From assembly GCA_021030905.1 (NCBI GenBank), contig JAGFMI010000002.1, positions 2,790,001 through 2,854,000 on the forward strand: DNA of 64,000 bases. Direction: 5' to 3'. Shown here one piece after another: positions 32,801 through 43,309 of this stretch. This DNA comes from Pyrenula massariospora (taxonomy: Eukaryota; Ascomycota; Eurotiomycetes; Pyrenulales; Pyrenulaceae). The notes below the pieces were generated by a model, which saw nothing but the letters and a program-made list of their open reading frames with translations, ran no database searches and was not told where the DNA came from. A program made the position numbers and the translations under genes. Each line of letters begins with the position of its first letter. Position 1 is the stretch's first letter.

Positions 32801-34163
32801 GCGGCGGATCGCTTCGATCAACAGTGAACCGTAGACTACGGGCAGGCGGAAGACGCTATCGATGGTGAAAAAGGCGTCACTGCCGCTGGGATCCAGATCT
32901 AACTGTTGAACCTGTGCCTGTACTGCCGGCAAGCCCGACTGGATGATCGAGACGTTTTGGAGATGGATGATGGTCGCCTTGAGCAACGAATTCCGGCGCT
33001 CGACAGCTGCCTGAGCGGCCTTGCTGGTTTCCTCTCCCAACTCTAGGAGCGCTGGCAGCAGGTCCTTTGCGTGGGCATGGGCCATGCGAGAGGCGTCTGT
33101 AAGCGCCTTTTGGTTGGGTGGTGTTTGCAGCAGGTGGTTGTGGTCGGAGGTGACCTTTTTCGAGAGAACGTTGACCTCTTCAAGCAAGGCGTCGACTTCA
33201 TCGTCCTGTGACGATGCGGAATGACGGGTTTCTTGCATCTCACCATCCACGGCGTCGGTGTCAGACTGCAGCGTCTGGAGGGCTTTTTCGACTCTGGCGA
33301 CCTGCCGGCGGAATCGGTCGGACGCGGCGGAAGCATGGGAGGCGGCGTCTTTGACTCCGTGGACGTCGACTAGGCTGTATAGATTCCTGACAGGCGCGCT
33401 ACTACTAGGATCGCGGCGTGTGGGGGTAGGGGGACGCTGGAGGAGGAAGGAGAAATCGTGGTGGATCGGGACCGCTCGAAAGCTTTCCGCGGCATCTTGC
33501 CAACTCGACAAGGCCGATTCTTGCGATTTGAGCATGTCTAGCGCCCAATTCCTGGTCTCCGGAAACCGAGACTGTATGTTGCCAACGTGCGACTTAAGAT
33601 TCTCCATGGCAACGGCGGCGGCTCGGCCTATCACCAAAATTTGTTCATCTGCTTGTTTGGTGGTCGTATGAATCTTTTTCACTTGAACGAGTACATCCTC
33701 CGACCACTGCCGTCGAGCCTTGAACAGATCACGCCATGCCAGGAGATCATTTTTGGCGGATCGATCAGAGGGTGGATTTCCTACCGAGAAGGGTGGCGGT
33801 GGGGGAAAGGGAGAGATATCGAGGTTCTCGTCATCGTTGGCAGGAGGGGTCACAAAGCGTCTGTCGTAGACAAATATCTCGTTCTTGTCCATGGTTAGTG
33901 TCATTTCGGCGTGGAAAATCTTGTCTCGAATCACCTCTGTCAAGAGAGATTGCGGCTTCACATTTCGTCCCCGTCCCGTCATCAAAATTTGATCGCTAGC
34001 GAGAACGCCGGCACGTTGCTCGATCCATATACGGAGGGCGTCAAGCCTAGATCCGTCAGAGGCAATTCTCGTGGAGAGATCAGGACCTGTCAACTTACGA
34101 AGAGACGGAAGCCTCTGGCGTATGACGCTCCCCGGTATGAGCAACAAAGATCTTCAACGACAT
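29849..34163 (-). CDS. ATG11: Autophagy-related protein 11
   Basis: Two exons, 34163-34099 and 34046-29849 (minus strand), give 1420 aa. The 52-bp intron (GTAAGT..TAG) is needed to join the typical start MSLKIFVAHTGER..ASVSS to LDALRIWIEQRAGV; without it the frame ends at once. Parts in order: a ubiquitin-like N-terminal region (about 1-85) ending in EIFVYDRR, an ATG17-like helical region (about 130-560), long coiled coils (about 600-1080) and the conserved C-terminal ATG11 domain (RPWAAFNVGAPHYFL.. near 1210), followed by a Ser-rich disordered tail. ATG11 is the scaffold that links cargo receptors in selective autophagy (Cvt, pexophagy, mitophagy) to the Atg1 kinase at the phagophore assembly site. 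Length and start match other filamentous ascomycetes. Confidence 0.95.
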
Positions 34164-35047
34164 CCCCTCCTCCTGCGACCTGGCCGTAAAAGACACAAAT
34201 CGCCAGCCCGGGGAAGAGGTCGTGGAGTGGGTCGTCAAGAGACTTGAGGTCTCCATCCGATGACCCATATATAGAGCTAGACTCCTTTTCGTTAGGCTGG
34301 TCGGAGAAAGCAGATGACAAGTCCGTCCAGCCAGCCTTGCCCCATCAGCACCCACGAGGCTCGAGGGGTAGCCATTTTACTGGCATGGTTGGGGAGATAG
34401 ATGAAGTCGGGCTTTAGCCATGCACGGCGATTGTGAAAGGTTATTTTTGCAGTGGTATGTGAATTTGTAGTTTTACGCGGAAGTAGCTTTCATTGTCTAT
34501 CTGGAAGGTTGGGGCAAGCCCGACGAGCGCGCGCCAGGCAACAACGACAGCGATGGCTCACGCGTGCCATAGCGAGTCATGCCCCACAGCGTGCCTGAAG
34601 ATTCTCTTGATATGAAAGCAGTTCCTGGTGGCCGTCCGAGACACGTTTTTGCGGGGACGCATCATCCGCCGGTCACGTGACATGCGCTTGGCCAGAATCG
34701 GAAGAGCAAGCTTTCGCTCTTCAGCTGAGGTCAACATCTACGGCAAGAGTTTTTCGGTCTAGCCGGCATGAAAGCTTCTTGGATGGCTTGCATAGGCCGA
34801 AACGCACAAGCTAGGTGGGCAAGCACAGCTTGGACTTCGGGCGATGGGCACAAGCAGAGCCACCGCACAAGAATCTACGGCAATTCGCATGCGGCAGTAC
34901 GCGTGGAGGGGCGAAGGTCTGATCCAGGGTGGTAGCAAGCAATGCACCGGAGAGAGGCTTGTCACACCTGAACCTGATTGAGTTCTGGAAGGGATGGTCA
35001 GGGCCATGTGTTTGGGGAACCGTCAGAATGATGACGAAGAGGAGGAT

Positions 35048-35061
35048 TGGGGGGGGGGGGG
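35048..35061. repeat. Homopolymer of 14 G
   Basis: Uninterrupted G tract in the intergenic region between ATG11 and the NHP6 homologue. It is likely to be length-variable and prone to sequencing error. Confidence 0.85.
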
Positions 35062-35531
35062 AATTTGCTTTGCATGCCAACATCGAAGGGGGTGGTTGCT
35101 AGCGTGATCTGACGGGAGAAGAGGGCATCAATTGGGTGGAGGGGTGGTGCTACCGATCAGGGACGGTTCACTGCTAGTACGCTTCTTGCTAGCATTCTTC
35201 GCATCGAGCGTCTGGCTGGACAGAGACTTGGATCTGGCTGGGGGGTGGAGCAGTGAGGCCTGTAGAGGCGGCGTTGCTTGGTGCGTGAGAGAGCATGTAT
35301 GGGCGATGTTTTGGTGTGAGGGGATCTGATCAGGGCGGCCCCCTTCCACTGCGCTGCCCCTCTTCAAAACGGCCGCCCAGCCGCCGCCCAGCCGGTTTTC
35401 CCAGTCTCGCCCTCTCCCACACTCGCTGCGCTCTCACTGTACTCTGCTGCCTCTCTCTCATACATTCTACCACCACCCACGGCCTCACCCAGTACCCAAT
35501 ACCCACCTCACAGCCAATTCCCGCTCCCACT

Positions 35532-35740
35532 GTAAGTGCCCATAGTAAATTTCTCTCATACTGCAGACGCGCTTCTCGATAATTTTCACCATGCACCGTC
35601 ACGCCTCTTTTTTTTCCGCATTCTATTCCAATTATTCGCCGAGATGCGTCGCGTCTTGCCATCCTCATGCGCCGTCTCAGCGTCTCGTCGCAACCTCGTC
35701 GTCGCCATCTCTGCGCATGCGCTGACACTGTCCATCGCAG
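35532..35740 (+). other. Putative 5'-UTR intron 1 of NHP6
   Basis: GTAAGT donor at 35532, CTGAC-type branch at about 35722 and GCAG acceptor ending at 35740. Removing it takes out ATG triplets such as those at 35591 and 35642 from the NHP6 leader. Inferred from consensus only. Confidence 0.4.
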
Positions 35741-35792
35741 ACATCAACATCGCGTAATCGCACCCACACCACCCTTTCTTTACGCGTTTCAC

Positions 35793-35853
35793 GTGAGTCT
35801 CCCGGTCAAATGAATTGTTTGTTTTCCTATGCGACCGCGAAGGAGTTGATCAG
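35793..35853 (+). other. Putative 5'-UTR intron 2 of NHP6
   Basis: GTGAGT donor at 35793 and TCAG acceptor ending at 35853 (61 bp), the size of coding introns in this window. It would remove the two remaining upstream ATGs (about 35811 and 35829), leaving the ATG at 36012 as the first. Inferred from consensus only; the branch site is not obvious. Confidence 0.35.
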
Positions 35854-36011
35854 GGCGCGACGTGAGGGTCTTCGCACCTGCCTTCACTTCCCACCGCCTG
35901 CCACCACACTCTGACCGCGAATTCCTGCCCACCAAACCTACTTCTGATCGCAATCTACCCTCTCTACTGCCATCACTGCTCTCTGTGACGCCAACCAAGT
36001 GCCATTCCAAG

Positions 36012-36548
36012 ATGCCTCCTCGCCAGAAGAAATCCACTGACCCGGAAGGTGACAGCGCACCTAAAAAAACCTCCAATATGCCTAAAGCCGCTTCCAAGGC
36101 TAGTTCCAAGGCCAAGCCCGCTCGTGGCGAGAAGAAGAAGAAGGGTAAGATCATCCGACTGCATTCGTTCCACGCGACTGACTCTCCCCTCAGACCCCAA
36201 CATGCCCAAACGCGGGTTGTCCGCCTACATGTTCTTTGCGAACGAGCAACGTGAAAAGGTCCGCGAGGAGAATCCGGGCATCAGCTTTGGTTCGTCATCT
36301 CTCCACCTATCTAGCCCCACATTCACTAATTGTGTGTCTAGGCCAGGTCGGAAAGGTCTTGGGTGATCGATGGAAGAACCTGAGCGACAAACAGAAGGCA
36401 CCGTACGAGCAAAAGGCCGCTGCCGACAAGAAGAGATACGAAGACGAGAAGGCCAAGTACCAGGTGAGCAAACATTGAACGGCCACTCGCTGCAGACATC
36501 TAACTCATCTTACAGGGAGGCGGTGACGATGACGAAGATGAAGAGTAG
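36012..36548 (+). CDS. NHP6: Nhp6-type HMG-box chromatin protein
   Basis: Four exons, 36012-36144, 36194-36289, 36342-36463 and 36516-36548, give 127 aa. The three introns are 49, 52 and 52 bp with good donors and acceptors; the last exon codes only [10 protein letters not shown]. The N-terminal 46 residues are Lys/Ser/Pro-rich. A single HMG box follows (about 48-117: [25 protein letters not shown], then [21 protein letters not shown]). Nhp6/HMGB proteins bend DNA in the minor groove without sequence preference and assist FACT, chromatin remodelling and Pol III transcription. The acidic C-terminus is typical of filamentous-fungal members. The leader probably has two introns. It is longer than yeast Nhp6A because of the N-terminal extension. 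Confidence 0.95.
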
Positions 36549-37145
36549 AGGCAGAGCTACTACTCTACGCGTCTCTGGTCGTTGGTATCCTGGCTTTTGT
36601 CTGATGTGCTTGGGTTCTTGGTTGTGGGCTGCAGAATGCCATGTCTCTGCACAATTGGGCGGCTCTGGACCGCTATCAGGCGGTCCAAACCATATTTTGT
36701 GGAGTGACTCAGCAACATGGCGGGCGGTAGAAAATGGACTGTATACTAGATTTCCTTTGCACCAATGATCATCGGGCCAATTCTTGGTACATCGGACCGA
36801 CGAGGTTGTTTCAAGAAAAGTGTCTACATTTGCCATCCGTATTTTCCACTCCCCCAACGCGATTCTCCATTAAAGGACTTGCCTGTTGAGCGCGTATGCC
36901 CCAGTAAAGCATTTCTATTTTCCTGGTCTCAATCTTACATGAAATTTGTATAATATTCCACCTTGGTGATAATACTTCACATCTTCGAATGTAGGCTGGG
37001 TTATTTGGAGATCTCATATATCGGCTACTATAGATATTGTTCAAGTATCTGGAAGAGATTTGGAAGGCTATAAACTCCAAGGAATGCAGGTCCAGCGCCT
37101 GGACTTGCCAAGACCAAACGAGCCGAATTTCTCTTGCAACGTTCA
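36549..37145. other. Convergent intergenic region
   Basis: About 600 bp between the NHP6 stop (+) and the peptide-transporter stop (-). It contains presumably both 3' UTRs; no gene supported. Confidence 0.5.
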
Positions 37146-39180
37146 TTACTCCTTGATTTCTTTGCTGACCTCCTTGTCACCCGTCTCGGAGCCCGAAGGC
37201 GATTCAGGAATGATCTCGGGCACGCGCTTCTCATCGGGCGCGTTAGCGATGCTCGCCCGCCTCTCGACCTCGACCTCCTCTTCGTAGGTCAAGAACTCAT
37301 CCTCGTCCATGTGCTTCCACCGGAACCAGAAGATGACGGTCTGCACAGCGAGCGCGATGGCTGGTCCGCCCCACACCCAGATCAAATGCGGGTCGTTGAT
37401 GGCGGGGGTGACGATCTCGCCGAGGGCGCTGGACAGGGCGGTCGAGAACAGGCAGAGCGCCATGACAAAGGCCTTCATGCTGGGCGGCGAGCGAGCGTAG
37501 GCGAGCTCGTACGACGTGACGTTGCAGAAGCACTCCGATAATGCGCCGAGCATGATGTTGGGCAGCTGGATCCAGATGCTGAGCGGGGAGACGCCCGAGC
37601 CGACCTCGCAGTCGGTCGCGTAGTAGCCGCAGGGGGAGGTCTTGTAGACGCGCCACTGGACGATCGCGCCACACATGCCGGAGATGGCGCAGAGGGCAAA
37701 GCCAAAGGTGATGCGCTTGATGCGGCCGAACCGGATGCCGAAATGGCGCAGCGACGGATACACGACGTGGCTGAGGATGGGGATGGCGACGATGATGGTG
37801 AGGGGGTTGAAGTTGCTCAGCAGATCATTGGGTGCGCCTTTGGTGGTCAAGGTGGAGCCCTGGCTGGTGGACACGCTGCCGATCCCACCGTCGTTGATGT
37901 TGTAGATGGGGAAATAGAGGAATACCGCACACGCGGAGAGCGTCCTCTTTACATCATTGACGAGCTTGTCGTTCCAGCGCACGGTTACACCCTCGGCGGC
38001 CATGCTGGACGGCTTGGCCTTGTCCCAGAAATTCTTGGCCCAAAAGTTGCCCTTGTTCCGCTTCACGGCGGTGTAGATGATGCTAAAAACGTCATTCAGC
38101 TCGGATCCATTCGGCGGCTTCTTCACAATCTTCTTGTAGACGCCAAGTAGGATGATGGGTAGAGCTAGATACAGGATCCCAGGTAGCAGAAAGGCGAGCC
38201 AGTAGCCCACTCGTTTCTCGGCATAAGTGGTGGCGATGGCGAAAAAGGCGCCCACGTTGATGAACCCGTAGAACCACAACATGATCCGCTGGATGGTTGT
38301 CTCTGGGTCCACTAGCACCTTCTCCCCGGACTTGAGAACCTTGGTGTACTCTCTCTGGTGCGTGTATTGGTCGATAACGGTAGGACAGACGTTGGGCTTG
38401 AAGATGCCAGCGCCGATGGCCAGGATGAAGAAGCTCACCATAAAGGGGCCGATACCGTGGCCAGCCATGAGCACGCTGGGGAGGGCGCCAAGAATCATAA
38501 TGACGTGAGCGATGCCGGCCACCAGTGTGCCTATCATGATCACTCGGAACCGTCCTAGTCTCGTGTCGGCCAACCAGCCACCGAAGATGGGAATCACATA
38601 GGCCAAAAATGTGAAGAGGAGGCCAAGGGCAGAGCTGAATTGGAGGCCTTTGCCCAAAGCGCCGGCGGTCTCCTCCGTGTTTCGAGGAGGAGCGCCAGCA
38701 CCGTTGCCACCTCTGGGGAGGGGGAATTGCATGAAGTTAGAAAAGACTGTCACAGTCAGATGCTTTCGCACGGCAGATCGAAATACACCTCGTTCATACC
38801 TGTCTGTACGCCATAATATGATGCGCGCTCTGCAAATTCGACGATACACAAAGTGTACGAAATGGCCGGGATTGTGTCGGCGACTTTGCGGAGGGTAGCA
38901 CGTTCCTCTTCGGTGGGAGGAGGATACAAGTTCGTATCGACAACGGAAGAAGAGCCCTCGACGTCTGGCTCTAGGTCGACGATGCTCAGACGTTTTTCAT
39001 CGGTACCTTTGCCCTCTGCCACAGCGAAGGAGTTTCGCATGTGGGGATCAAGCACCTCGCCGGGGATATTGGTGGCGAGGATCTCGGTGACCACGTGTTC
39101 GCCACCAGCGCCAGCTATAACAATGTTCAGTCCATAACTTATATCAGATATAATTTCATGAAAAGAAAATACTTACCCAT
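37146..39180 (-). CDS. PTR2-type proton/oligopeptide transporter (POT family)
   Basis: Three exons on the minus strand, 39180-39177, 39114-38800 and 38746-37146, give 639 aa. The first exon is only ATGG. The 62-bp intron after it (GTAAGT..TAG) joins to AGAGGEHVVTEI, and the next intron is 53 bp (GTATGA..CAG). POT-family hallmarks: EFAERASYYGVQTVFSNFMQFPLP in helix 1, FGGWLADTRLGRF in the helix 2-3 loop, FILAIGAGIFKPNVCPTVIDQ, FYGFINVGAFFAI in helix 5, and SYELAYARSPPSMKAFVMAL late in the protein. About 12 membrane segments and a charged C-terminal tail are visible. Expected role: proton-driven uptake of di- and tripeptides at the plasma membrane. Divergent from the hydrolase gene with 1.46 kb between. 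Confidence 0.93.
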
Positions 39181-40643
39181 GACTGCTTGTCTGAAGTTAA
39201 ACCGATGCCTGAGGTGTCAAACGGAGGCAGGGGATCAGGCGCCTTAAAAGCCATGATTCGGTTATGGCGTGATGGCTGGATTGGGACCGTGGTGGTTACG
39301 CAGAAGGTCAGGGTCATACAGACTAGTCTCTGGCGAATCGCAACATGCATGGCCAGAATGTCGGCAGGTTGCCCCAGTGGGCAATAGCGAAGACGGTCCA
39401 TGGCCGCAGATGCTCAAGTTGGGAAGCTGCTTGGTTAAACCATGATAAGAGCCGTTTTGAACCCAACCACCATCGCTGAAGCTACTCACACAGGCAATCT
39501 CGTCCAAACGAATAAGCAGAGGCGGGCCGAGAAACGAGGCAGATCCAGGAGGCGAACCTGTTATCTGTTGTCGTCCAGCTTCTTGATGAGCGGTCCATCA
39601 CGACGAAAATGGTAAGCACCGACGGGATATTTGTCGAGATGAAGAAAAGTAAGCTAATCGACTTCCCTGGTCCAGGTCCTGAGTCGCGGATGATGAAAGC
39701 AGCACCGCCAGTCACGTCAGGTCAGCTCAGGTTGCATTGAAGATCCCGACACTCTGCAGATATGAACGGACAGGGTTTCCCGCAATTGGTAGTGGATAGC
39801 TGCAAGGTCTCCTCGGCCGCTGATAAGCTCGCGTCGACGCAGCCTGGATGAGCGACGGCAAGGTCCTGAAGACCGTATCATTTAAGGCTAGCCATTCACC
39901 CGGGTGACAAAGAAGAAACTATGGTCAGGCCTCAAAGATTGGTGGAGAGAAGATGCGGAATCGGTGTCAAGGCCGACATTGGTCAGCTTAACATCTTTAC
40001 CACCGCTGTAGACAAGGGATTCTTTGGACGACGGTCGTGTGTTCCTGGCCACCTCAATCGATCCTTCGCCAAGGAAACTTTGGCGCAATGTGTAAAGCTT
40101 GTCTTTGCAACGGAGAATGGGGAGTCTGGGGAGGTTCTTGACTCGCCATCTCGGATTTCTCCGAATCGCCGAGCGCCATCCCCTTCTGCTCACATGTCGC
40201 ATTATACTTAATGATATGTTCCACAGGGACTTCCTTTACACATCCAAAGTCGATTCCTCCCCATTGTATTAAAGGCTTTGAAACATCTTTCTATTTGACC
40301 TCGTAGATGGCTGACACGCCTGCGCACAAAGAATGCCATCCTGGCCCATGTTGCCCGAGCTGCCGAGGTCCACGATAGCAGGCCCTCAGATCATGCGAGA
40401 ATGATGCTCTGAGGCCGAGACCATCCTTCAACTGAGTGCTCGAGAAGTCGTTCTAGTTAGACTATTCTCTTAAACTTCTCTTCTTCTTATAGATTTCTTT
40501 CTCTTAGACAACGTCCTCTACTGACGTCTTCCATCTTTTCACTTCATTCGTGTCGCACTGACCACCTAATTTTTGATTGCATCTCGTATAGTCTTGCTCA
40601 CCTACACGCGCAGAACCTCTGACCACGGTGAAGCTGCCCCATC
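39181..40643. promoter_or_regulatory. Divergent promoter region
   Basis: 1.46 kb between the peptide transporter (-) and the alpha/beta hydrolase (+). Only short overlapping frames occur, none recognised. The last 200 bp before 40644 are CT-rich (around 40450-40560), fitting the hydrolase leader. Confidence 0.45.
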
Positions 40644-42147
40644 ATGGACGCGAGCCCTCTCACCATCGCCAAGCTCCTCCTACCTCAGCTACCGCTCATC
40701 CTCAAGACCACAGTGCTGAATCCGCTACATTTGTCCCCCAATTCCTCCAAACAAGACCTCCGAACCGAGCTCGCTGTGACAATAATTAGAAAAATAGCGG
40801 AGAGGAGATCACCAATAGGAAAGGTGCAGAGACTGGGTTCTCGAGACCCGGGGATCAAAGGAGCAATGTGGATCTCCAAGGCTGCATTTCCCAAGCCAGA
40901 AGAAGATGCTGTTCAGGACGTCGTCCTGCGAGCGATCCGGGAGCTCGGTGATGGGCAAGAAACGTTCACCGTTCCGGGTGTGACCGCCGTGGAAGGCGAA
41001 TGGACGGGCTTTAGGAAAGGCGTCGGCTCCAAGGAACCGCGCCCGGAGCTCCCAGAAGGCGAGATGTACAATAAGCTCATGTCAGAGGTGACTTCTGATC
41101 TGACGATACTGTATTTTCATGGAGGGGCGTACTTGTAAGTGCCAGAAAGACCTCGCTGGCATCGGCTGATGTTTTAGTTTCCTGGATCCTTGCACCCACC
41201 GCCTCGCCACCTCCCACCTCGCAAAGCTCTCCGGTGGCCGCGTCTTCTCCGTGCGATATCGACTTGCGCCTCAGAATCCATTCCCCGCTGCGCTGGTCGA
41301 TGCGCTTGTCGCCTACCTTGCTCTCTTGTCACCGCCTCCAGATGCTCTCCACGAACCTGTTCCAGCAAGCAAGATAATCTTCTGTGGCGACTCGGCCGGT
41401 GGCAATCTTTCCCTTGTGCTCCTTCAGACACTATTGACGTTGCGACGAGTGGGCATCGAGTGTATTCGATTTAATGGGAAGGATGTCCCCATCGAGTTGC
41501 CTGCCGGTGTTTCCGGCTTTTCTCCTTGGTGTGACATTGGCCGAACCCAACCTTCGATCTACAGTAACGAGAAATTCGACTACCTTGCCGCGCCGGGCCC
41601 GACTGGGTCTCCTCCTGAGCCACCACCTGACGATATCTGGCCCGCCGTACCCCGGCGGGTCGAGCTATATTGCGATGGAACCGTCATCAGCCATCCATTG
41701 GTCTCCCCACTTGCTGCGCACTCGGAGCTCTGGGAAGGATCACCTCCTATCCACATGTGCGTTGGGACAGAAGGCCTGCAAGATGAATGTCTCGTGCTGG
41801 GAAAACGGTTACACAAAGCTGGGGTGAAGGTGCTTTTCGACTATGGTGATGGCATGCCTCATTGCTTCCCGATGATGTTCCCCAAGCACCCGATATCAAG
41901 GAAATGCTACGCCGAGTGGAAAGACTTCGCCGAAAAGGTATTGAGTGGCAAACCTGAATCGAGAGACACCGCCAATTGGATACAAGCATTCACGTTCCAA
42001 GAGAGCCATCCTCAAATCGAGGATCTTACGTCAATCCCTGACGAAGAAGTGGACCGAGCGCTGCTAAAAGCTCAGGAGTGGCGGATGGAGAGAGAGGAAA
42101 AGTGGAAGCATGATGCGTCAAATAAAATCCCAAGAGCCAAACTCTAA
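40644..42147 (+). CDS. Alpha/beta hydrolase, hormone-sensitive-lipase type
   Basis: Two exons, 40644-41134 and 41178-42147, give 486 aa. The 43-bp intron (GTAAGT..TAG) sits immediately after the oxyanion-hole motif HGGAY (residues 159-163). The nucleophile Ser is at 236 in GDSAGG. The probable acid is Asp366 (in LQDECL) and the probable His is 392 (in GMPHCF), in the usual order. This is the fungal 'alpha/beta hydrolase 3'/HSL family: esterases or lipases on short- to medium-chain esters, sometimes in secondary metabolism. A hydrophobic N-terminal segment (TIAKLLLPQLPLILKTTVL) may anchor it to a membrane; no clear secretion signal. Substrate unknown. Confidence 0.9.
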
Positions 42148-42649
42148 TATTAAATTCTTGTATTTCACCTGCCGACTAATTTGATCGGGTTCTTGGATAT
42201 AGATCATGGTACGACTCGCGATGGTGGATCGATCCTGTGAAGGGCTGAGAATATGAGACGCTTTCCAATATTTTCATGACTGAAGATATTTAGAGAATGA
42301 TGCAATGGATTGATAACAAGACTACACCGGCAAGTTTATCCAAAATAGACAAACGGGTCATCGCCCTCCCCTACGTACTGGGGGCGGATCACCAAAATTC
42401 TCTTAGGCAGGTCGGAAACGAGGTGTATAAACCTTCACGACTAATCAATTATCATGACTTTGGTCACTATAAGGCCGCAAGCCTTCACCAAAATGTGCGC
42501 ATATTCAACAAGGGGACGCTTTCGAAGGCAGACTGGTGCGATCGCCACCTCTAAAGTGCGCCGGTGGCCCTCCGATCCAGGCAAAAAAAATTCTGTTCTG
42601 CAGAGCCTGGACCGGCGTACTTTGTTTGTGCTTTGGAATAGCGCTCAGA
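42148..42649. other. Convergent intergenic region
   Basis: 502 bp between the hydrolase stop (+) and the stop of the four-helix membrane protein (-). No coding sequence supported. Confidence 0.5.
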
Positions 42650-43309
42650 TTATGTACCTTCCCTCGGCTCGGCCATTCTATCCATATCATGGCTTATTCG
42701 GGCGTGCTTGTTGGCCATCCTCCGCTTATGATAGTCCCCCAGCGCTAGCACCCATAGGGACACGAAAGAGATCAAGGTCATCCAACCCAATGCCTGAAGC
42801 GCAGTGAAGAGGCTAGCTTGACCGTATCCTTCGGTGTTGAACCATACCCACGAGCATACCTGATCGTTTAGCTGGGTGTCTGGTGCGCATACCATCCAGA
42901 ACGCCACTTGGACAGCCCAAGCGATGCAAAAGGCCGTGTATACAACCAATGCGTGGTTTGGATGTGTTGCCGGTTGTCGCACTCTCCCAGGAGAGCATTG
43001 CCAGAAGCCAAAGACGCTCAGCGCCATGGTCGTGATGGATGGGACGGTAGTTGCCCAGAACCAGACCTTTCTATTGAGATATTAGTGCATGAATTTGGCT
43101 TTGCCCTTTTCAGTGACTGACGCTGGATCGGGTGCACTAGCCCACCCCGATTCTGGGGTCACTTGTCCGTTCTGGATGTACGGGCTGTCGAAGAGCAGGT
43201 GTACGTATGCGATTCCGAGGACGAAGTCAACCAAGGCAAACATGAGGATCACTGCGTGAAAAATGGAGACACCATTATCCTGGTTGGATTGAGTAGCAGT
43301 GGCGTCCAT
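42650..43309 (-). CDS. Four-helix membrane protein, unknown family
   Basis: Two exons on the minus strand, 43309-43122 and 43070-42650, give 202 aa. The 51-bp intron (GTCAGT..TAG, branch ACTAATA) joins APDPA to KVWFWATTVPS and is needed because the first exon otherwise stops at TAA. Four hydrophobic segments: about 15-40 (HAVILMFALVDFVLGIAYVHLL), 64-90, 100-122 and 140-165, with a short basic tail rich in His/Arg/Met. I do not recognise the family. The compact four-helix form recalls small fungal membrane proteins of the plasma membrane or ER. Confidence 0.7.

Larger units (their letters stand above)
34164..36011. promoter_or_regulatory. Divergent promoter region ATG11 / NHP6
   Basis: About 1.85 kb between two start codons on opposite strands. 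The left part should hold the ATG11 promoter. A run of 14 G lies at 35048-35061. From about 35350 rightwards the plus strand becomes strongly pyrimidine-rich (CCTCTCCC, CTCTCTCTC), typical of core promoters of highly expressed fungal genes, and it includes two probable leader introns listed separately. No protein-coding gene is supported between. Confidence 0.55.

Noticed and set aside
34164-34355. Upstream in-frame extension of ATG11
   Set aside because: ATG11 proteins start at the MSLKIFVAHTG motif; the extension reads like leader sequence.
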